Shown: positions 51,946 through 60,849 of the stretch, piece after piece
Layout: every line of letters starts with the position of its first letter
Position numbering within the stretch: the first letter of the stretch is position 1
Source of the DNA: Allocoprococcus sp004560705
Lineage (GTDB): Bacteria; Bacillota; Clostridia; Lachnospirales; Lachnospiraceae
Length of the DNA stretch: 64,000 nucleotides
Direction of reading: 5' to 3'
Assembly (NCBI RefSeq): GCF_052065755.1
Contig: NZ_JBQHTK010000003.1
Span: 62,001 to 126,000, forward strand
Notes under the pieces: generated by a model
Database searches by the model: none
Seen by the model: only the letters and a program-made list of their open reading frames with translations
What the model was told of the DNA's origin: nothing
Made by a program: the position numbers and the translations under genes

Positions 51946-54318
51946 TTAGGCATTCTGGCTATCCCAGAATGCCTTCACTTTCTCCTCCACATCTTCTAAA
52001 ACGCAGGCTCCACAATCCTCCCATTCTCTTGGAAATATCTCCCGGCACCGGCGCTCCCGAAACCGTTCATCCAAAAGGAGAATCACACCTCTGTCCTCTT
52101 CCGTCCGGATTACTCTTCCTGCTGCCTGCAGCACCTTATTCATTCCCGGGTACAGATATGCATAGTCAAATCCCTGTCCGCCGTCTTTGTCAAAATAATC
52201 CTTGAGAATCGCTCGTTCACTGCACACCTGGGGAAGGCCGGTACCAATAATAAAGGCACCGATCAGTTTTTCTTCCGCAAGATCAATGCCTTCCGAAAAG
52301 ATTCCTCCCATCACGCAAAAACCGACCAGACTTCCTTCGCGCACTTCCTCAAATGTTTCCAGAAAAATCTCTCTTGCTTCTTCGTTCATATAGTGAGATT
52401 GCAGAATACACTCCGTCTGACCATCTCCCATCTCGCACCGCATTTTCTCAAAAGCATCATATACAGCTTCCATAAATTGATAGGATGGACAAAACGCCAT
52501 ATAGTTTCCCTGCTTCGCGCGAACAGTCCGCCAGATATATTCCGCATATCGCTTATACATATCTTCCGTTCGCTTCTTATATCGTGTACTGACATCCGTT
52601 CCGTTTAGTATCAAACGTCTGCTCTGGTCAAATGTAGATTCCGCATAGACCGCATAATTATCCTTGTCCGTGCTCAGCAGCTTTTTATAATACTGTATTG
52701 GCAAAAGCGTTGCCGAAAAAAAGATCGTACTATTCCCCATATCCAGATATTTCTGGAGATTTGCCGCCGGATTGACACAGAAAAGCTTCAACATAAATCT
52801 CTGATCCTTCTGCATTTGCGAATAGATCACATAATTTTCATCCAATGCCTCATAAATACTGATGAAGGAACGAATCGAAAAATAAAAATCCCGGACAACA
52901 TCCGCCACGTTCCTGTCCTGACAGTTCTCCAGGAACGTTTCAATCCTCGGCATGAGATTCATTAATTTCAGGTAAATATGGGAAGCACTGCTCACCACCC
53001 GATAATCTTCACATTCCTTCTTCATTGCCAGTAGAAGCTTATTACACTCATCCAACCTTTTCGCAAGTTTATAATCAAGCGTCTTCACCAGTTTTTTCAC
53101 ATTCAGAAAATCTTCTTTGTAGATCTCTGCACTGTACATCTGTCTTCCGCGCTCGACAAGATTATGCGCTTCATCAATCAGAAAAATATACTCCCCCGAT
53201 ACTCCTTCGGAGAAAAACCGCTTCAAATGTGCATTTGGATCAAATACATAATTATAATCACAGATCACAGCATCTGCCCATGTGGATACATCGAGTCCCA
53301 TCTCAAACGGACACACACAGTGCTTTTTCGCCTGTTCTTCCAGCGCTGCTCTGCTCATCTCGTCCGTGGAAGTAAGCAGTTCGTACACCGCGTCATTTAC
53401 ACGGTCAAAATGTCCTTTTGCGTACGGACAGTATTCCGGATTGCATTCCGTCTCATCGCAAAAACAGATCTTCTCCTTCGCCGTCAGCGTGATCACCTTC
53501 ATTTTCAGTCCCTGCTCTTTCAGGATTTGAAACGCCTGCTCGGCAACCGTTCTTGTGATCGTCTTCGCCGTCAGATAAAAGATCTTTTCCCCCAGCTCCT
53601 CCCCGACTGCTTTCACAGCCGGAAACACTGCCGATAACGTCTTTCCGACACCGGTCGGTGCCTGAATAAACAGTTTTTTCTTTCTCAGGATCGTACGATA
53701 AACGGATGCCGCCAGCTCTTTCTGTCCTTTCCGGTACGAAAAAGGAAACTGGACTCCTTTTGCAGATGCGTTCCGCTTTCTGCGCCATTCCACTTGGAAT
53801 TTCGCCCATTTTTCATATTTCATGATCAGTTCATCAAACCACAGTTTCAATTCTTTGCAGTCATAGGTATAACAGAATCTCTTGATCTCCTCTGTATCCA
53901 TCTGGCAGTACGTCATCTGCACACCGATAAAAGAAAGGTCTCTCTGCTCTGCATACATCCAGGCATAGCATTTCGCCTGAGCAAGATGTACTCCCACCGG
54001 CTCTTTGATTTCATCCAGCTCACAGAGTACTCCTTTAATCTCATCAATTGTCACTACGTCCGCCTCTTCCAGAATCCCGTCTGCGCGTCCCTCCACTTTC
54101 AAGCAGAAACCGTCACATGGGATCTCCTTTTTCATCGACACCTCCGCGTGATATCCCGCACCCATGCTTCGCTGAATCTTTCTATGGATCTTTCCACCCA
54201 TCTGCATGGCTTCGGCATCCAGAATTCCTCCTGTTCGATTGTCAATATCGCCTTCCCGTAAAATGAATTCTACCAGATTCCGGACCGATATTCTGATCAC
54301 CGGCATTTCCTGTTCCAT
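51946..54318 (-). CDS. PD-(D/E)XK nuclease-XPD/DinG helicase fusion
   Basis: The 790-residue protein joins two activities. Residues about 40-100 look like a RecB/Cas4-type nuclease (His45, Asp80 in EGRADG, and Glu93-x-Lys95 in IDEIKG). From about 190 it is a superfamily 2 XPD-like helicase: APTGVGKT at 220-227, DEAH at 382-385, and a C-terminal helicase half with FCVMGGIFSEGIDLAE and QAAGRVIRTEEDRG. Cysteines at 285, 287, 292, 297, 334 and 336 offer the four ligands of the Fe-S cluster of this family. It probably unwinds and trims damaged DNA. It neighbours a radical-SAM repair pair. The ATG follows GGGAGATAATGAG. Confidence 0.88.
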   Translation of the reverse strand: MEQEMPVIRISVRNLVEFILREGDIDNRTGGILDAEAMQMGGKIHRKIQRSMGAGYHAEVSMKKEIPCDGFCLKVEGRADGILEEADVVTIDEIKGVLCELDEIKEPVGVHLAQAKCYAWMYAEQRDLSFIGVQMTYCQMDTEEIKRFCYTYDCKELKLWFDELIMKYEKWAKFQVEWRRKRNASAKGVQFPFSYRKGQKELAASVYRTILRKKKLFIQAPTGVGKTLSAVFPAVKAVGEELGEKIFYLTAKTITRTVAEQAFQILKEQGLKMKVITLTAKEKICFCDETECNPEYCPYAKGHFDRVNDAVYELLTSTDEMSRAALEEQAKKHCVCPFEMGLDVSTWADAVICDYNYVFDPNAHLKRFFSEGVSGEYIFLIDEAHNLVERGRQMYSAEIYKEDFLNVKKLVKTLDYKLAKRLDECNKLLLAMKKECEDYRVVSSASHIYLKLMNLMPRIETFLENCQDRNVADVVRDFYFSIRSFISIYEALDENYVIYSQMQKDQRFMLKLFCVNPAANLQKYLDMGNSTIFFSATLLPIQYYKKLLSTDKDNYAVYAESTFDQSRRLILNGTDVSTRYKKRTEDMYKRYAEYIWRTVRAKQGNYMAFCPSYQFMEAVYDAFEKMRCEMGDGQTECILQSHYMNEEAREIFLETFEEVREGSLVGFCVMGGIFSEGIDLAEEKLIGAFIIGTGLPQVCSERAILKDYFDKDGGQGFDYAYLYPGMNKVLQAAGRVIRTEEDRGVILLLDERFRERRCREIFPREWEDCGACVLEDVEEKVKAFWDSQNA

Positions 54319-54404
54319 CTCATTATCTCCCGATTCTTACATTCTTTCTATATCTTAACACGAAACAGAATCGAGAAAAAGCATTACGTGATATTTTCAC
54401 TCCA

Positions 54405-55172
54405 TTAATTCTGGAACTCCACGATATTTTTTCTGTACCAGATCGGCAGATGCTGTCTCTGGCGCACATAACTCTCGCGCTCATTGATCGAGATACTCTC
54501 AAAAAACCCTTTCCATAACTTCTGGATTTCCATCTCCGATTCGGACAAACGTTCCAGTATCTCCATATCCGCCTCGATTCCAGAGATCAGGAACCAGCTC
54601 TTTCTTGCCTCATGTACCGCAAAAACCTCATGTGTACCGTCAAAGATTAACCAGTTTTCAAGTGGCAGCCGATCTGCAAAATGCGGTGCGATACACGCAA
54701 GTATCTGACTTTTCGGATCGATTCTGGCAAATAGTATTCCGCTTTCCAATTCCTTAAAACGCAGAAATTCTTTGAAATAATGTGCTTCATTGGAAACCTT
54801 TCTGCTAAGCGCAAATACTTTCTCTACGGAAGGACTGGTTAGATTTTCCATGATCCTGGTACTATCCTTCAGCCTTCTGGCCGCAAACATCGTCCCCAGT
54901 ATCGCATCTCCTTTGGCTGGATCAGACGAAAGAGCCGCATGATACAGTTTCCAATATGCATCCATCCCAAGGTGGTTCTTGATCATCTTCTCAACCGCGA
55001 TCACCTTTTCTTCCCTTTCCTCACACTCCGTGTATTCACAAAACAGCTTTTGTTCAACACTGCCTTTAAAAGCAATTCCTGCATCCCCAGTTTCTCTTCT
55101 CTCCTTCCAGGCATCATACACCGCCGAAAAAATCCCGGTGATATCATCATGACAGACATAGATTTTCTGCAC
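54405..55172 (-). CDS. TIGR03915 family putative DNA repair protein (DUF4130)
   Basis: The 255-residue protein starts with IYVCHDDITGIFSAVYDAW and contains AARRLKDSTRIMENLTSPS and EAHYFKEFLRFKELESGILFARI. It ends with LPIWYRKNIVEF. This is the partner that almost always accompanies the TIGR03916 radical SAM protein. The pair has been proposed to act in DNA repair or modification, but the chemistry is unproven. A GTG at 55172 follows AAGGAAG and overlaps the end of the radical SAM gene by 26 bp. Confidence 0.88.
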   Translation of the reverse strand: MQKIYVCHDDITGIFSAVYDAWKERRETGDAGIAFKGSVEQKLFCEYTECEEREEKVIAVEKMIKNHLGMDAYWKLYHAALSSDPAKGDAILGTMFAARRLKDSTRIMENLTSPSVEKVFALSRKVSNEAHYFKEFLRFKELESGILFARIDPKSQILACIAPHFADRLPLENWLIFDGTHEVFAVHEARKSWFLISGIEADMEILERLSESEMEIQKLWKGFFESISINERESYVRQRQHLPIWYRKNIVEFQN

Positions 55173-56502
55173 ATTTCCCACTTCCTTCCACAGCAAACGA
55201 ATCTCCTGAGAATCTCACATCATCAAATAACGACAGCTGCCTGTAATTCATCCCAATCACAGAATCCGGCAACCGTTCTTTACCGTCCAGAATATTCCTT
55301 GTTATATAATCCTGATCCATACGCACCGGATACATCATCTTGCCACTGCACGTAATAAAATACAGTGCTCTTTTCAGCACGACTCCCATTTTCTTAAGAT
55401 CCGCAAAATCAACCGTCCCAAGCCTTCTTGCCTTTACGATCCGGGACGCCGACCGGTATCCAATCCCCGGAACTCGAAGCAGCATGTGGTAGTCCGCCCT
55501 GTTCACCTCAATCGGGAACTCCTCCAGATGGCGGACTGCCCAGTCACATTTAGGATCCATCAATACATTAAAATTCGGATTCTCTTCATCCAACAATTCA
55601 TCCACATGAAACTGATAGTAACGCAGCAGCCAGTCCGCCTGATATAACCTGTGTTCTCTCAGAAGCGGCGGGCCACTATCTGTTTTGACCGGAAGCGCTT
55701 TATCTTCGTTCACGGGAACAAACGCCGAATAAAACACTCTCTTCAGTTCAAACTTCTGATAAAGTGCCTCCGTCACCTGCATAATCTGAAAGTCAGTTTC
55801 TGGAGTTGCTCCGATAATCATCTGCGTACTCTGCCCTGCCGGCACAAACTGCGGAGCATGCCGGTATACTGTCAATTCCTGCCTATTTTCTTTTCGCTTT
55901 TCCTGCACCAGCCTCATGGGAGTCAGGATATTCTTCCGACTCTTGTGCGGTGCAAGAAGGCGAAGACTTTCTTGCGTTGGGAGTTCCAGGTTCACACTCA
56001 TTCTGTCTGTAAGATATCCCACCTTCTGAATCAGTTCCTGACTCGCCCCCGGAATGGCTTTCACATGGATATAGCCCTGAAAATTACACTCTTTTCTCAG
56101 CTTATACAGCGTCGCATAGATCAATTCCATTGTATAATCCGGACTCTTTAAAATACCGGAGCTCAAAAACAATCCCTCTATATAATTACGTCGATAAAAC
56201 TCCATCGTCAGCTTACAAACTTCATCGGGAGTAAAGGAAGTACGGATCACATCATTGGATGAACGGTTCACACAGTATTTGCAATCAAAAATGCACTCGT
56301 TGGTGAAAAGGATCTTAAGCAGTGAAATACACCGTCCGTCTGCCGAAAAACTGTGGCAGATTCCTGCTTTCTCACAATTCCCCATACCGGTTCCGTCTCC
56401 TTTCCTGTCCACACCGCTGGAAGTACACGCCACATCATACTTTGCTGCATCCGACAGTATATTCAGCTTCTCATACAGGTTCATCTCCGTCTGGATCCGC
56501 AC
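55147..56502 (-). CDS. TIGR03916 family putative DNA-repair radical SAM protein
   Basis: The 451-residue protein has a radical SAM cluster motif CIFDCKYC (CX3CX2C) near residue 70. A helix-hairpin-helix DNA-binding motif (LRVPGIGYRSASRIVKARRL) lies near residue 340. Together these suggest an enzyme that acts on DNA, perhaps like spore photoproduct lyase. It is the first gene of a pair with TIGR03915. The GTG at 56502 has AAGGAGG eight bases upstream. A LexA/DinR box overlaps the predicted transcription start, so it should belong to the SOS response. Confidence 0.9.
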   Translation of the reverse strand: MRIQTEMNLYEKLNILSDAAKYDVACTSSGVDRKGDGTGMGNCEKAGICHSFSADGRCISLLKILFTNECIFDCKYCVNRSSNDVIRTSFTPDEVCKLTMEFYRRNYIEGLFLSSGILKSPDYTMELIYATLYKLRKECNFQGYIHVKAIPGASQELIQKVGYLTDRMSVNLELPTQESLRLLAPHKSRKNILTPMRLVQEKRKENRQELTVYRHAPQFVPAGQSTQMIIGATPETDFQIMQVTEALYQKFELKRVFYSAFVPVNEDKALPVKTDSGPPLLREHRLYQADWLLRYYQFHVDELLDEENPNFNVLMDPKCDWAVRHLEEFPIEVNRADYHMLLRVPGIGYRSASRIVKARRLGTVDFADLKKMGVVLKRALYFITCSGKMMYPVRMDQDYITRNILDGKERLPDSVIGMNYRQLSLFDDVRFSGDSFAVEGSGKCAENLCLS

Positions 56503-56561
56503 TTTTCATTCCTCCTTATTCTCCGTTCTTCGATCTTTGAGCATTTGCAAACTTACGTTCC

Positions 56562-56573
56562 GAACATTTGTTC
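56562..56573. promoter_or_regulatory. LexA/DinR SOS box
   Basis: GAACAAATGTTC (minus strand) fits the Gram-positive LexA consensus GAACNNNNGTTC exactly. It begins a few bases downstream of the -10 element of the radical SAM operon promoter. Confidence 0.8.
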
Positions 56574-56579
56574 TTTTAT

Positions 56580-56608
56580 ATAGTAACATATTCAAGTCGA
56601 TTTATCAA
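56580..56608 (-). promoter_or_regulatory. Promoter of the radical SAM repair operon
   Basis: TTGATA (56608-56603) and TACTAT (56585-56580) with 17 bp between, directly followed by the LexA box. Confidence 0.7.
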
Positions 56609-56644
56609 TATCTGAACCATATTTTTCTCATATGCGAAGCAACT

Positions 56645-56682
56645 AAAAAAAAGACGCTCCACATTACTGTGAAACGCCCCAT
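56645..56682 (-). terminator. Terminator of the Mrp/Nbp35 gene
   Basis: GGCGTTTCACA pairs with TGTGGAGCGTC around GTAA and is followed by eight T on the minus strand. Confidence 0.88.
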
Positions 56683-56701
56683 TTTTATCATTGCCGGACT
56701 C

Positions 56702-57538
56702 CTACTGGAATCTTTCAATAATATTTGTCAGATATTTATTTTCAGCCTCATAGAACTTCTCCTGTTCTACGATTTCAGCCAGCTGAGGATCAATCGGCAT
56801 TTTTCCAAGCACTTCTGTTCCAAGATTTTCCGCGATCTCATCAATGTGGCTCTCTCCGAAGACGGAAATCCGCTTTCCGCATTCCGGGCATTCCAGATAA
56901 CTGTAGTTTTCTACAATTCCAAGAACCGGAATATTCATCTGTTTTGCCATATTGTATGCTTTCTCCACAATCATCTGTACCAGATCCTGCGGTGATGTGA
57001 CGATCACAACTCCATCGACAGGCAAAGACTGGAAAACGGTCAGCGGTACATCACCGGTTCCCGGCGGCATATCGACAAAAAGGAAATCCAGATCTCCCCA
57101 CATTACATCTGTCCAGAACTGAGTTACAACCCCCGCAATGATCGGTCCTCGCCAGATCACAGGATCAGACTCTCTCTCAAGGAGCAGGTTGACGGACATA
57201 ATCTTAGTTCCGTCTTTAGCAATACATGGGAACATACCTTCTTCATTTCCGACTGCACTTTCGTGCACTCCATACATTTTCGGTATAGACGGTCCTGTGA
57301 TATCGGCATCCAGGATTCCGACCGTGTATCCCTGGCTGATGGCAAGCCGTGCAAGAGATGCAGTCACCATAGATTTACCGACTCCGCCTTTTCCGCTCAC
57401 CACGCCGATTACTTTTTTCACCTGTGAATACGGATTAGCCGGTGCTTTCATATCTTCTTTCTTGCTTTTACACGAGCCTGCGTGCGCACAGGAAGAACAC
57501 GCCTCCGGTGAACATCCGCTGTTCTGCTCTTCTGCCAT
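56702..57538 (-). CDS. Mrp/Nbp35-type Fe-S carrier ATPase
   Basis: The 278-residue P-loop ATPase has the deviant Walker A VVSGKGGVGKS near residue 45, DADITGPSIP (switch I), FLFVDMPPGTGD (switch II), and a late CPECG for a bridging Fe-S cluster at the dimer interface. The N-terminus has four cysteines (9, 14, 17 and 23; CX4CX2CX5C), like the ferredoxin-type motif of Nbp35 rather than plain Mrp. It probably assembles or hands over 4Fe-4S clusters. The ATG at 57538 follows GGAGGTTGAG. Confidence 0.92.
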   Translation of the reverse strand: MAEEQNSGCSPEACSSCAHAGSCKSKKEDMKAPANPYSQVKKVIGVVSGKGGVGKSMVTASLARLAISQGYTVGILDADITGPSIPKMYGVHESAVGNEEGMFPCIAKDGTKIMSVNLLLERESDPVIWRGPIIAGVVTQFWTDVMWGDLDFLFVDMPPGTGDVPLTVFQSLPVDGVVIVTSPQDLVQMIVEKAYNMAKQMNIPVLGIVENYSYLECPECGKRISVFGESHIDEIAENLGTEVLGKMPIDPQLAEIVEQEKFYEAENKYLTNIIERFQ

Positions 57539-57562
57539 AATTCTCAACCTCCAAAATATATA

Positions 57563-57940
57563 TTATTCTTCTACCACAGCAATGACTTCAACTTCGCAGA
57601 GAAGGTTCTTCGGAAGCGTCTTTACTGCAACACAGCTTCTTGCCGGTTTTGATGTAAAGTATTTGCCATATACTTCATTAAAGGCAGCGAAGTCTCCCAT
57701 ATCACTTAAGAAACAAGTCGTCTTTAAAACTTTGTCAAATGAACTTCCTGCTGCTCTTAATACCTCTCCAAGATTCTTACAAACCTGTTCTGTCTGCTCT
57801 TCAATGGTAACAGCCTCGACCGTATTTGTCTCCGGATTGATAGCGATCTGACCTGCAGAATAAAGGATGCCATTGTGTACATATCCCTGTGAATAAGGTC
57901 CTAATGCTTTTGGTGCTTTCTCAGTTGCTACTGGTTTCAT
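57563..57940 (-). CDS. ridA: RidA family enamine/imine deaminase
   Basis: The 125-residue protein matches RidA along its length: APKALGPYSQGYVHNGILYSAG, NLGEVLRAAGSSFDKVLKTT, ARSCVAVKTLPKNLLCEVEV, with the catalytic Arg in the last block. It hydrolyses reactive enamines such as 2-aminoacrylate, protecting PLP enzymes. It is followed 24 bp later by the Fe-S carrier gene, likely one transcript. Confidence 0.95.
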   Translation of the reverse strand: MKPVATEKAPKALGPYSQGYVHNGILYSAGQIAINPETNTVEAVTIEEQTEQVCKNLGEVLRAAGSSFDKVLKTTCFLSDMGDFAAFNEVYGKYFTSKPARSCVAVKTLPKNLLCEVEVIAVVEE

Positions 57941-57984
57941 AATCTCGTCTCTCCTTTTCCTGGTATTTTCTATGAAAATGCCGT

Positions 57985-58014
57985 TTTATACTATAGTTTT
58001 TGAGCTCTCGTCAA
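57985..58014 (-). promoter_or_regulatory. ridA promoter, with ACCATAG repeats just upstream
   Basis: TTGACG (58014-58009) and TATAAA (57990-57985) with 18 bp between. Two direct repeats of ACCATAG (58024-58030 and 58040-58046, 16-bp step) lie just upstream of the -35. Confidence 0.6.
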
Positions 58015-58086
58015 GCCCCCGGAACCATAGTACTAGAATACCATAGCTTTCGGGAAAATCCAATCCTTTTTCCAAATAATCTGTAA

Positions 58087-59457
58087 CTAATCCATTGCCA
58101 GTTCTTCCTGCTCCCTCGTTACATTTTTGATCCATTTATACCCCAGGAAACGCTTGACAGTGATCGGCACCTTGATCACTTCGTCACTCATCAGTAATAC
58201 ATAAACCACCGGAACACTGGCCCGAAAAACGAACGCTGCGATCGCTCCGAGCAGGATGGAACAGCACCACATCGTAGTTGCATCCAGACGAAGTCCGAAT
58301 CTGGTGTCTCCCCCCGAGCGGAACACCCCCACCACAAGTGTTGTATTAATAGCCTGACACAGCGCGAAATAAGACATAACAAAAAACATAAACATCAGGT
58401 AACTCTTTGCTTCCGGAGAAAGTGTCATAAATCTGCTCACTGCCGGAGCCGAAACCAATATGATCCCCGCGGCAATGAATCCAGTGATGACACTCAGAAC
58501 CGCAAATCTTCTGCCATATGCTTTCGCGAGCTCATACTGTCGCTCTCCGATCGTTTTCCCCAGATAGATTGCCGTCGCATTCGAGACACCGAAAACAACC
58601 ACTGTGGAAAGTTCTCTTACCACCTGCACAACAGAATTTGCCGCGACTGCTGCACTGCCGAGATGTCCGATCACCGCCGTATTGGCAGAGCTCCCCATTC
58701 CCCATACCAGCTCGTTCAAAATAACCGGAGTCGCGTAGAACAAAAAGTCTTTCAACAGCACTTTATCAATGTTCCACATGTCGCTCAAATGAAAACGGAC
58801 CACTTTATTTCTGAATTTTGCATACCATATTACAATCATAAGTCCAAGGATTCTTGAAATCAAAGTTCCGATCGCCGCTCCTTCAATTCCCATCTTTGGG
58901 AATCCCATAAGCCCGAAGATCAACACTGCGTTGACTATAATATTCACTATAAGTGAAGCACCGTATACGACCGTCGCGATTACGACCCTCTCAATGCTGC
59001 GCATAATATACAGATAGACCTGAGTTGCCGCCATGATTACATAAGAAAGCGCAACAATCCTCAGATATTTCACGCCTTCCGCAATGACTTCCGGGTCATT
59101 TGTATAGATCCGGAGTAGTGTCTCAGGGATCAGTTCGGCTGCCAAAGCGAAAGCCAATGCTCCGCCAATACCGATCAGCATGCCCATCCCCAGGATTTTT
59201 TCAATCGTCCGGGTATCCTTTTTCCCCCAATACTGCGCAGTCAGCACCGTAGCTCCTGACGTAGTTCCGAACAGGATCAGCGTCATGATGAACTGAATCT
59301 GTCCGGCAAGCGATGCTCCGGAAAGGACCTTCTCCCCAACCCGTCCCAGCATAAATACATCGGCTGCCTGAACCCCGACATTGATCAGGTTCTGCAGCGC
59401 CATCGGAATGATAAGCAGACATACCTGTTTATAGAAATTTTTCCAGTTAATATCCAT
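58087..59457 (-). CDS. MATE family efflux transporter
   Basis: The 456-residue protein has twelve predicted spans, with QAADVFMLGRVGEKVLSGAS early and VLTAQYWGKKDTRTIEK after, as in the NorM/DinF-like groups. It follows an alcohol dehydrogenase gene with its ATG a single base after that gene's TAA stop, so the two are coupled. The export substrate is unknown. The ATG at 59457 follows ACGGAAGATAAG. Confidence 0.92.
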   Translation of the reverse strand: MDINWKNFYKQVCLLIIPMALQNLINVGVQAADVFMLGRVGEKVLSGASLAGQIQFIMTLILFGTTSGATVLTAQYWGKKDTRTIEKILGMGMLIGIGGALAFALAAELIPETLLRIYTNDPEVIAEGVKYLRIVALSYVIMAATQVYLYIMRSIERVVIATVVYGASLIVNIIVNAVLIFGLMGFPKMGIEGAAIGTLISRILGLMIVIWYAKFRNKVVRFHLSDMWNIDKVLLKDFLFYATPVILNELVWGMGSSANTAVIGHLGSAAVAANSVVQVVRELSTVVVFGVSNATAIYLGKTIGERQYELAKAYGRRFAVLSVITGFIAAGIILVSAPAVSRFMTLSPEAKSYLMFMFFVMSYFALCQAINTTLVVGVFRSGGDTRFGLRLDATTMWCCSILLGAIAAFVFRASVPVVYVLLMSDEVIKVPITVKRFLGYKWIKNVTREQEELAMD

Positions 59458-59458
59458 C

Positions 59459-60643
59459 TTATCTTCCGTTTGCCGACTGAAAGATTTGATAAACATCGTT
59501 TACATCTAACTCCTTTATTTTCGATAATTTTACCGTTCCGCCTTTGGTTGCGTTCATTGCCAGTTCCATCAAAGTATCATCACTGAGTGTCCCGATTTCA
59601 AGCTCTTTCAAATTCACCGGCATTTCCAGGCTGCGGAAGTAATCCACCGTTTTCCGGATTGCCTCCCGCGCTGTCTCCACAGCATCTTTTCCCTGAATTC
59701 CCCACACTTTCTGACCGTAATGGCAGAAACGATCCACATCATATCGATATACATACTCTGCCCAGGATCCCCACATTGCAGACAAAGTCGCCCCATGTGC
59801 CAGATCATATTTCGCTCCGAGAGCATGTCCGAATTTATGCACACAGAAATCTTTTTCTCTGCCAAGCCCCGTCAGATCATTATGCGACAGACTTCCGCAC
59901 CACATAATCTCACTCATCGCATCATAATCCTCTGGATTCTTAAATCCTTTTATTCCATTTTCGATCATGACCCTGAGAAGCCCTTCTGCGATTTCATCTG
60001 TCATCTGGTTTTTCTGATTAGGAATGAAGTATCGTTCCAACGTATGCATCATAATATCCACAACTCCACATGCAATCTGATATGGTGGCAGAGTAAATGT
60101 CAGTTCCGGATTCATAATCGCAAATTTGGGGCGGTTAAATACCGTGGTAATTCCACTTTTTTCCCCGGTCTCTTCATTTGTCAGAACAGAAGATGAGCTC
60201 ATCTCACTGCCGGCTGCCGCAATCGTAAGTACACATCCCATCGGAAGAGACCGGGTAAGTGGCACTTTCTGCGTCCAGATATCCCATAGCTTTGTTCCCG
60301 GATTCGCTGCCCCATGTGCAATTGCTTTCGCCGTGTCGATCGAACTGCCTCCACCAACGGCCAGGATAAAATCCGCCCCGAACTCCAACGCCTTCTGAAC
60401 TCCCCGTTCCGCATATGCGAGTCTCGGATTCGGTTTCACTCCGCCAAATTCTTCATATGTAATTTTCTCTTCTCGCAGAGCATTTTCAATCGTTTCCAGA
60501 AGACCGCTTTTCACGACACTTCCTCCTCCATAAACGATCAGCACTCTGTGTCCGTTCCATTTTTTCACTTCTATTCCCGCCTGAAGATGCGTCTTGCTTC
60601 CAAACACAATTTCAGTAGGTGTATATTGTGTAAAATTCTGCAT
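59459..60643 (-). CDS. Iron-containing alcohol dehydrogenase (YqhD/butanol dehydrogenase type)
   Basis: The 394-residue enzyme is in the NADPH-preferring YqhD/BdhA branch. It has FGGVKPNPRL, the cofactor motif VGGGSSIDTAKAIAHGA near residue 95, DIMMHTLERYF, and HKFGHALGAKYDLAHGA with the metal-binding His residues. It would reduce aldehydes such as butanal or methylglyoxal. The leader has a short hairpin (AAGATC/GATCTT) before GGAGGAG. It is coupled to a downstream MATE pump, so the pair might handle aldehyde stress; that is inference. Confidence 0.93.
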   Translation of the reverse strand: MQNFTQYTPTEIVFGSKTHLQAGIEVKKWNGHRVLIVYGGGSVVKSGLLETIENALREEKITYEEFGGVKPNPRLAYAERGVQKALEFGADFILAVGGGSSIDTAKAIAHGAANPGTKLWDIWTQKVPLTRSLPMGCVLTIAAAGSEMSSSSVLTNEETGEKSGITTVFNRPKFAIMNPELTFTLPPYQIACGVVDIMMHTLERYFIPNQKNQMTDEIAEGLLRVMIENGIKGFKNPEDYDAMSEIMWCGSLSHNDLTGLGREKDFCVHKFGHALGAKYDLAHGATLSAMWGSWAEYVYRYDVDRFCHYGQKVWGIQGKDAVETAREAIRKTVDYFRSLEMPVNLKELEIGTLSDDTLMELAMNATKGGTVKLSKIKELDVNDVYQIFQSANGR

Positions 60644-60762
60644 TATTCTCCTCCGTTCTAAGATCGTCGCAGATCTTACCTATATTCTGTTGTTTTATAC
60701 AATCATGGGAAAATCAGGACCGATTCCAGTTCATACTTCTATTAGAAAAAAGAAATGATTCT

Positions 60763-60814
60763 GTTCGATTTTTCCGGAGAAAAGAATTGCTTCTCTTCTT
60801 TCCGGAAAACGAAC
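60763..60814. repeat. 52-bp hairpin between DUF6465 and alcohol dehydrogenase genes
   Basis: GTTCG plus TCCGGA-containing arms and an inner AAGAAGAG/CTTTTCT stem form a long imperfect palindrome. A T-rich stretch follows about 12 bases later on the minus strand, so it may terminate the DUF6465 gene, though it is not a canonical terminator. Confidence 0.6.
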
Positions 60815-60849
60815 AATGGCAATATACATTCACTAACTACTATATAATT

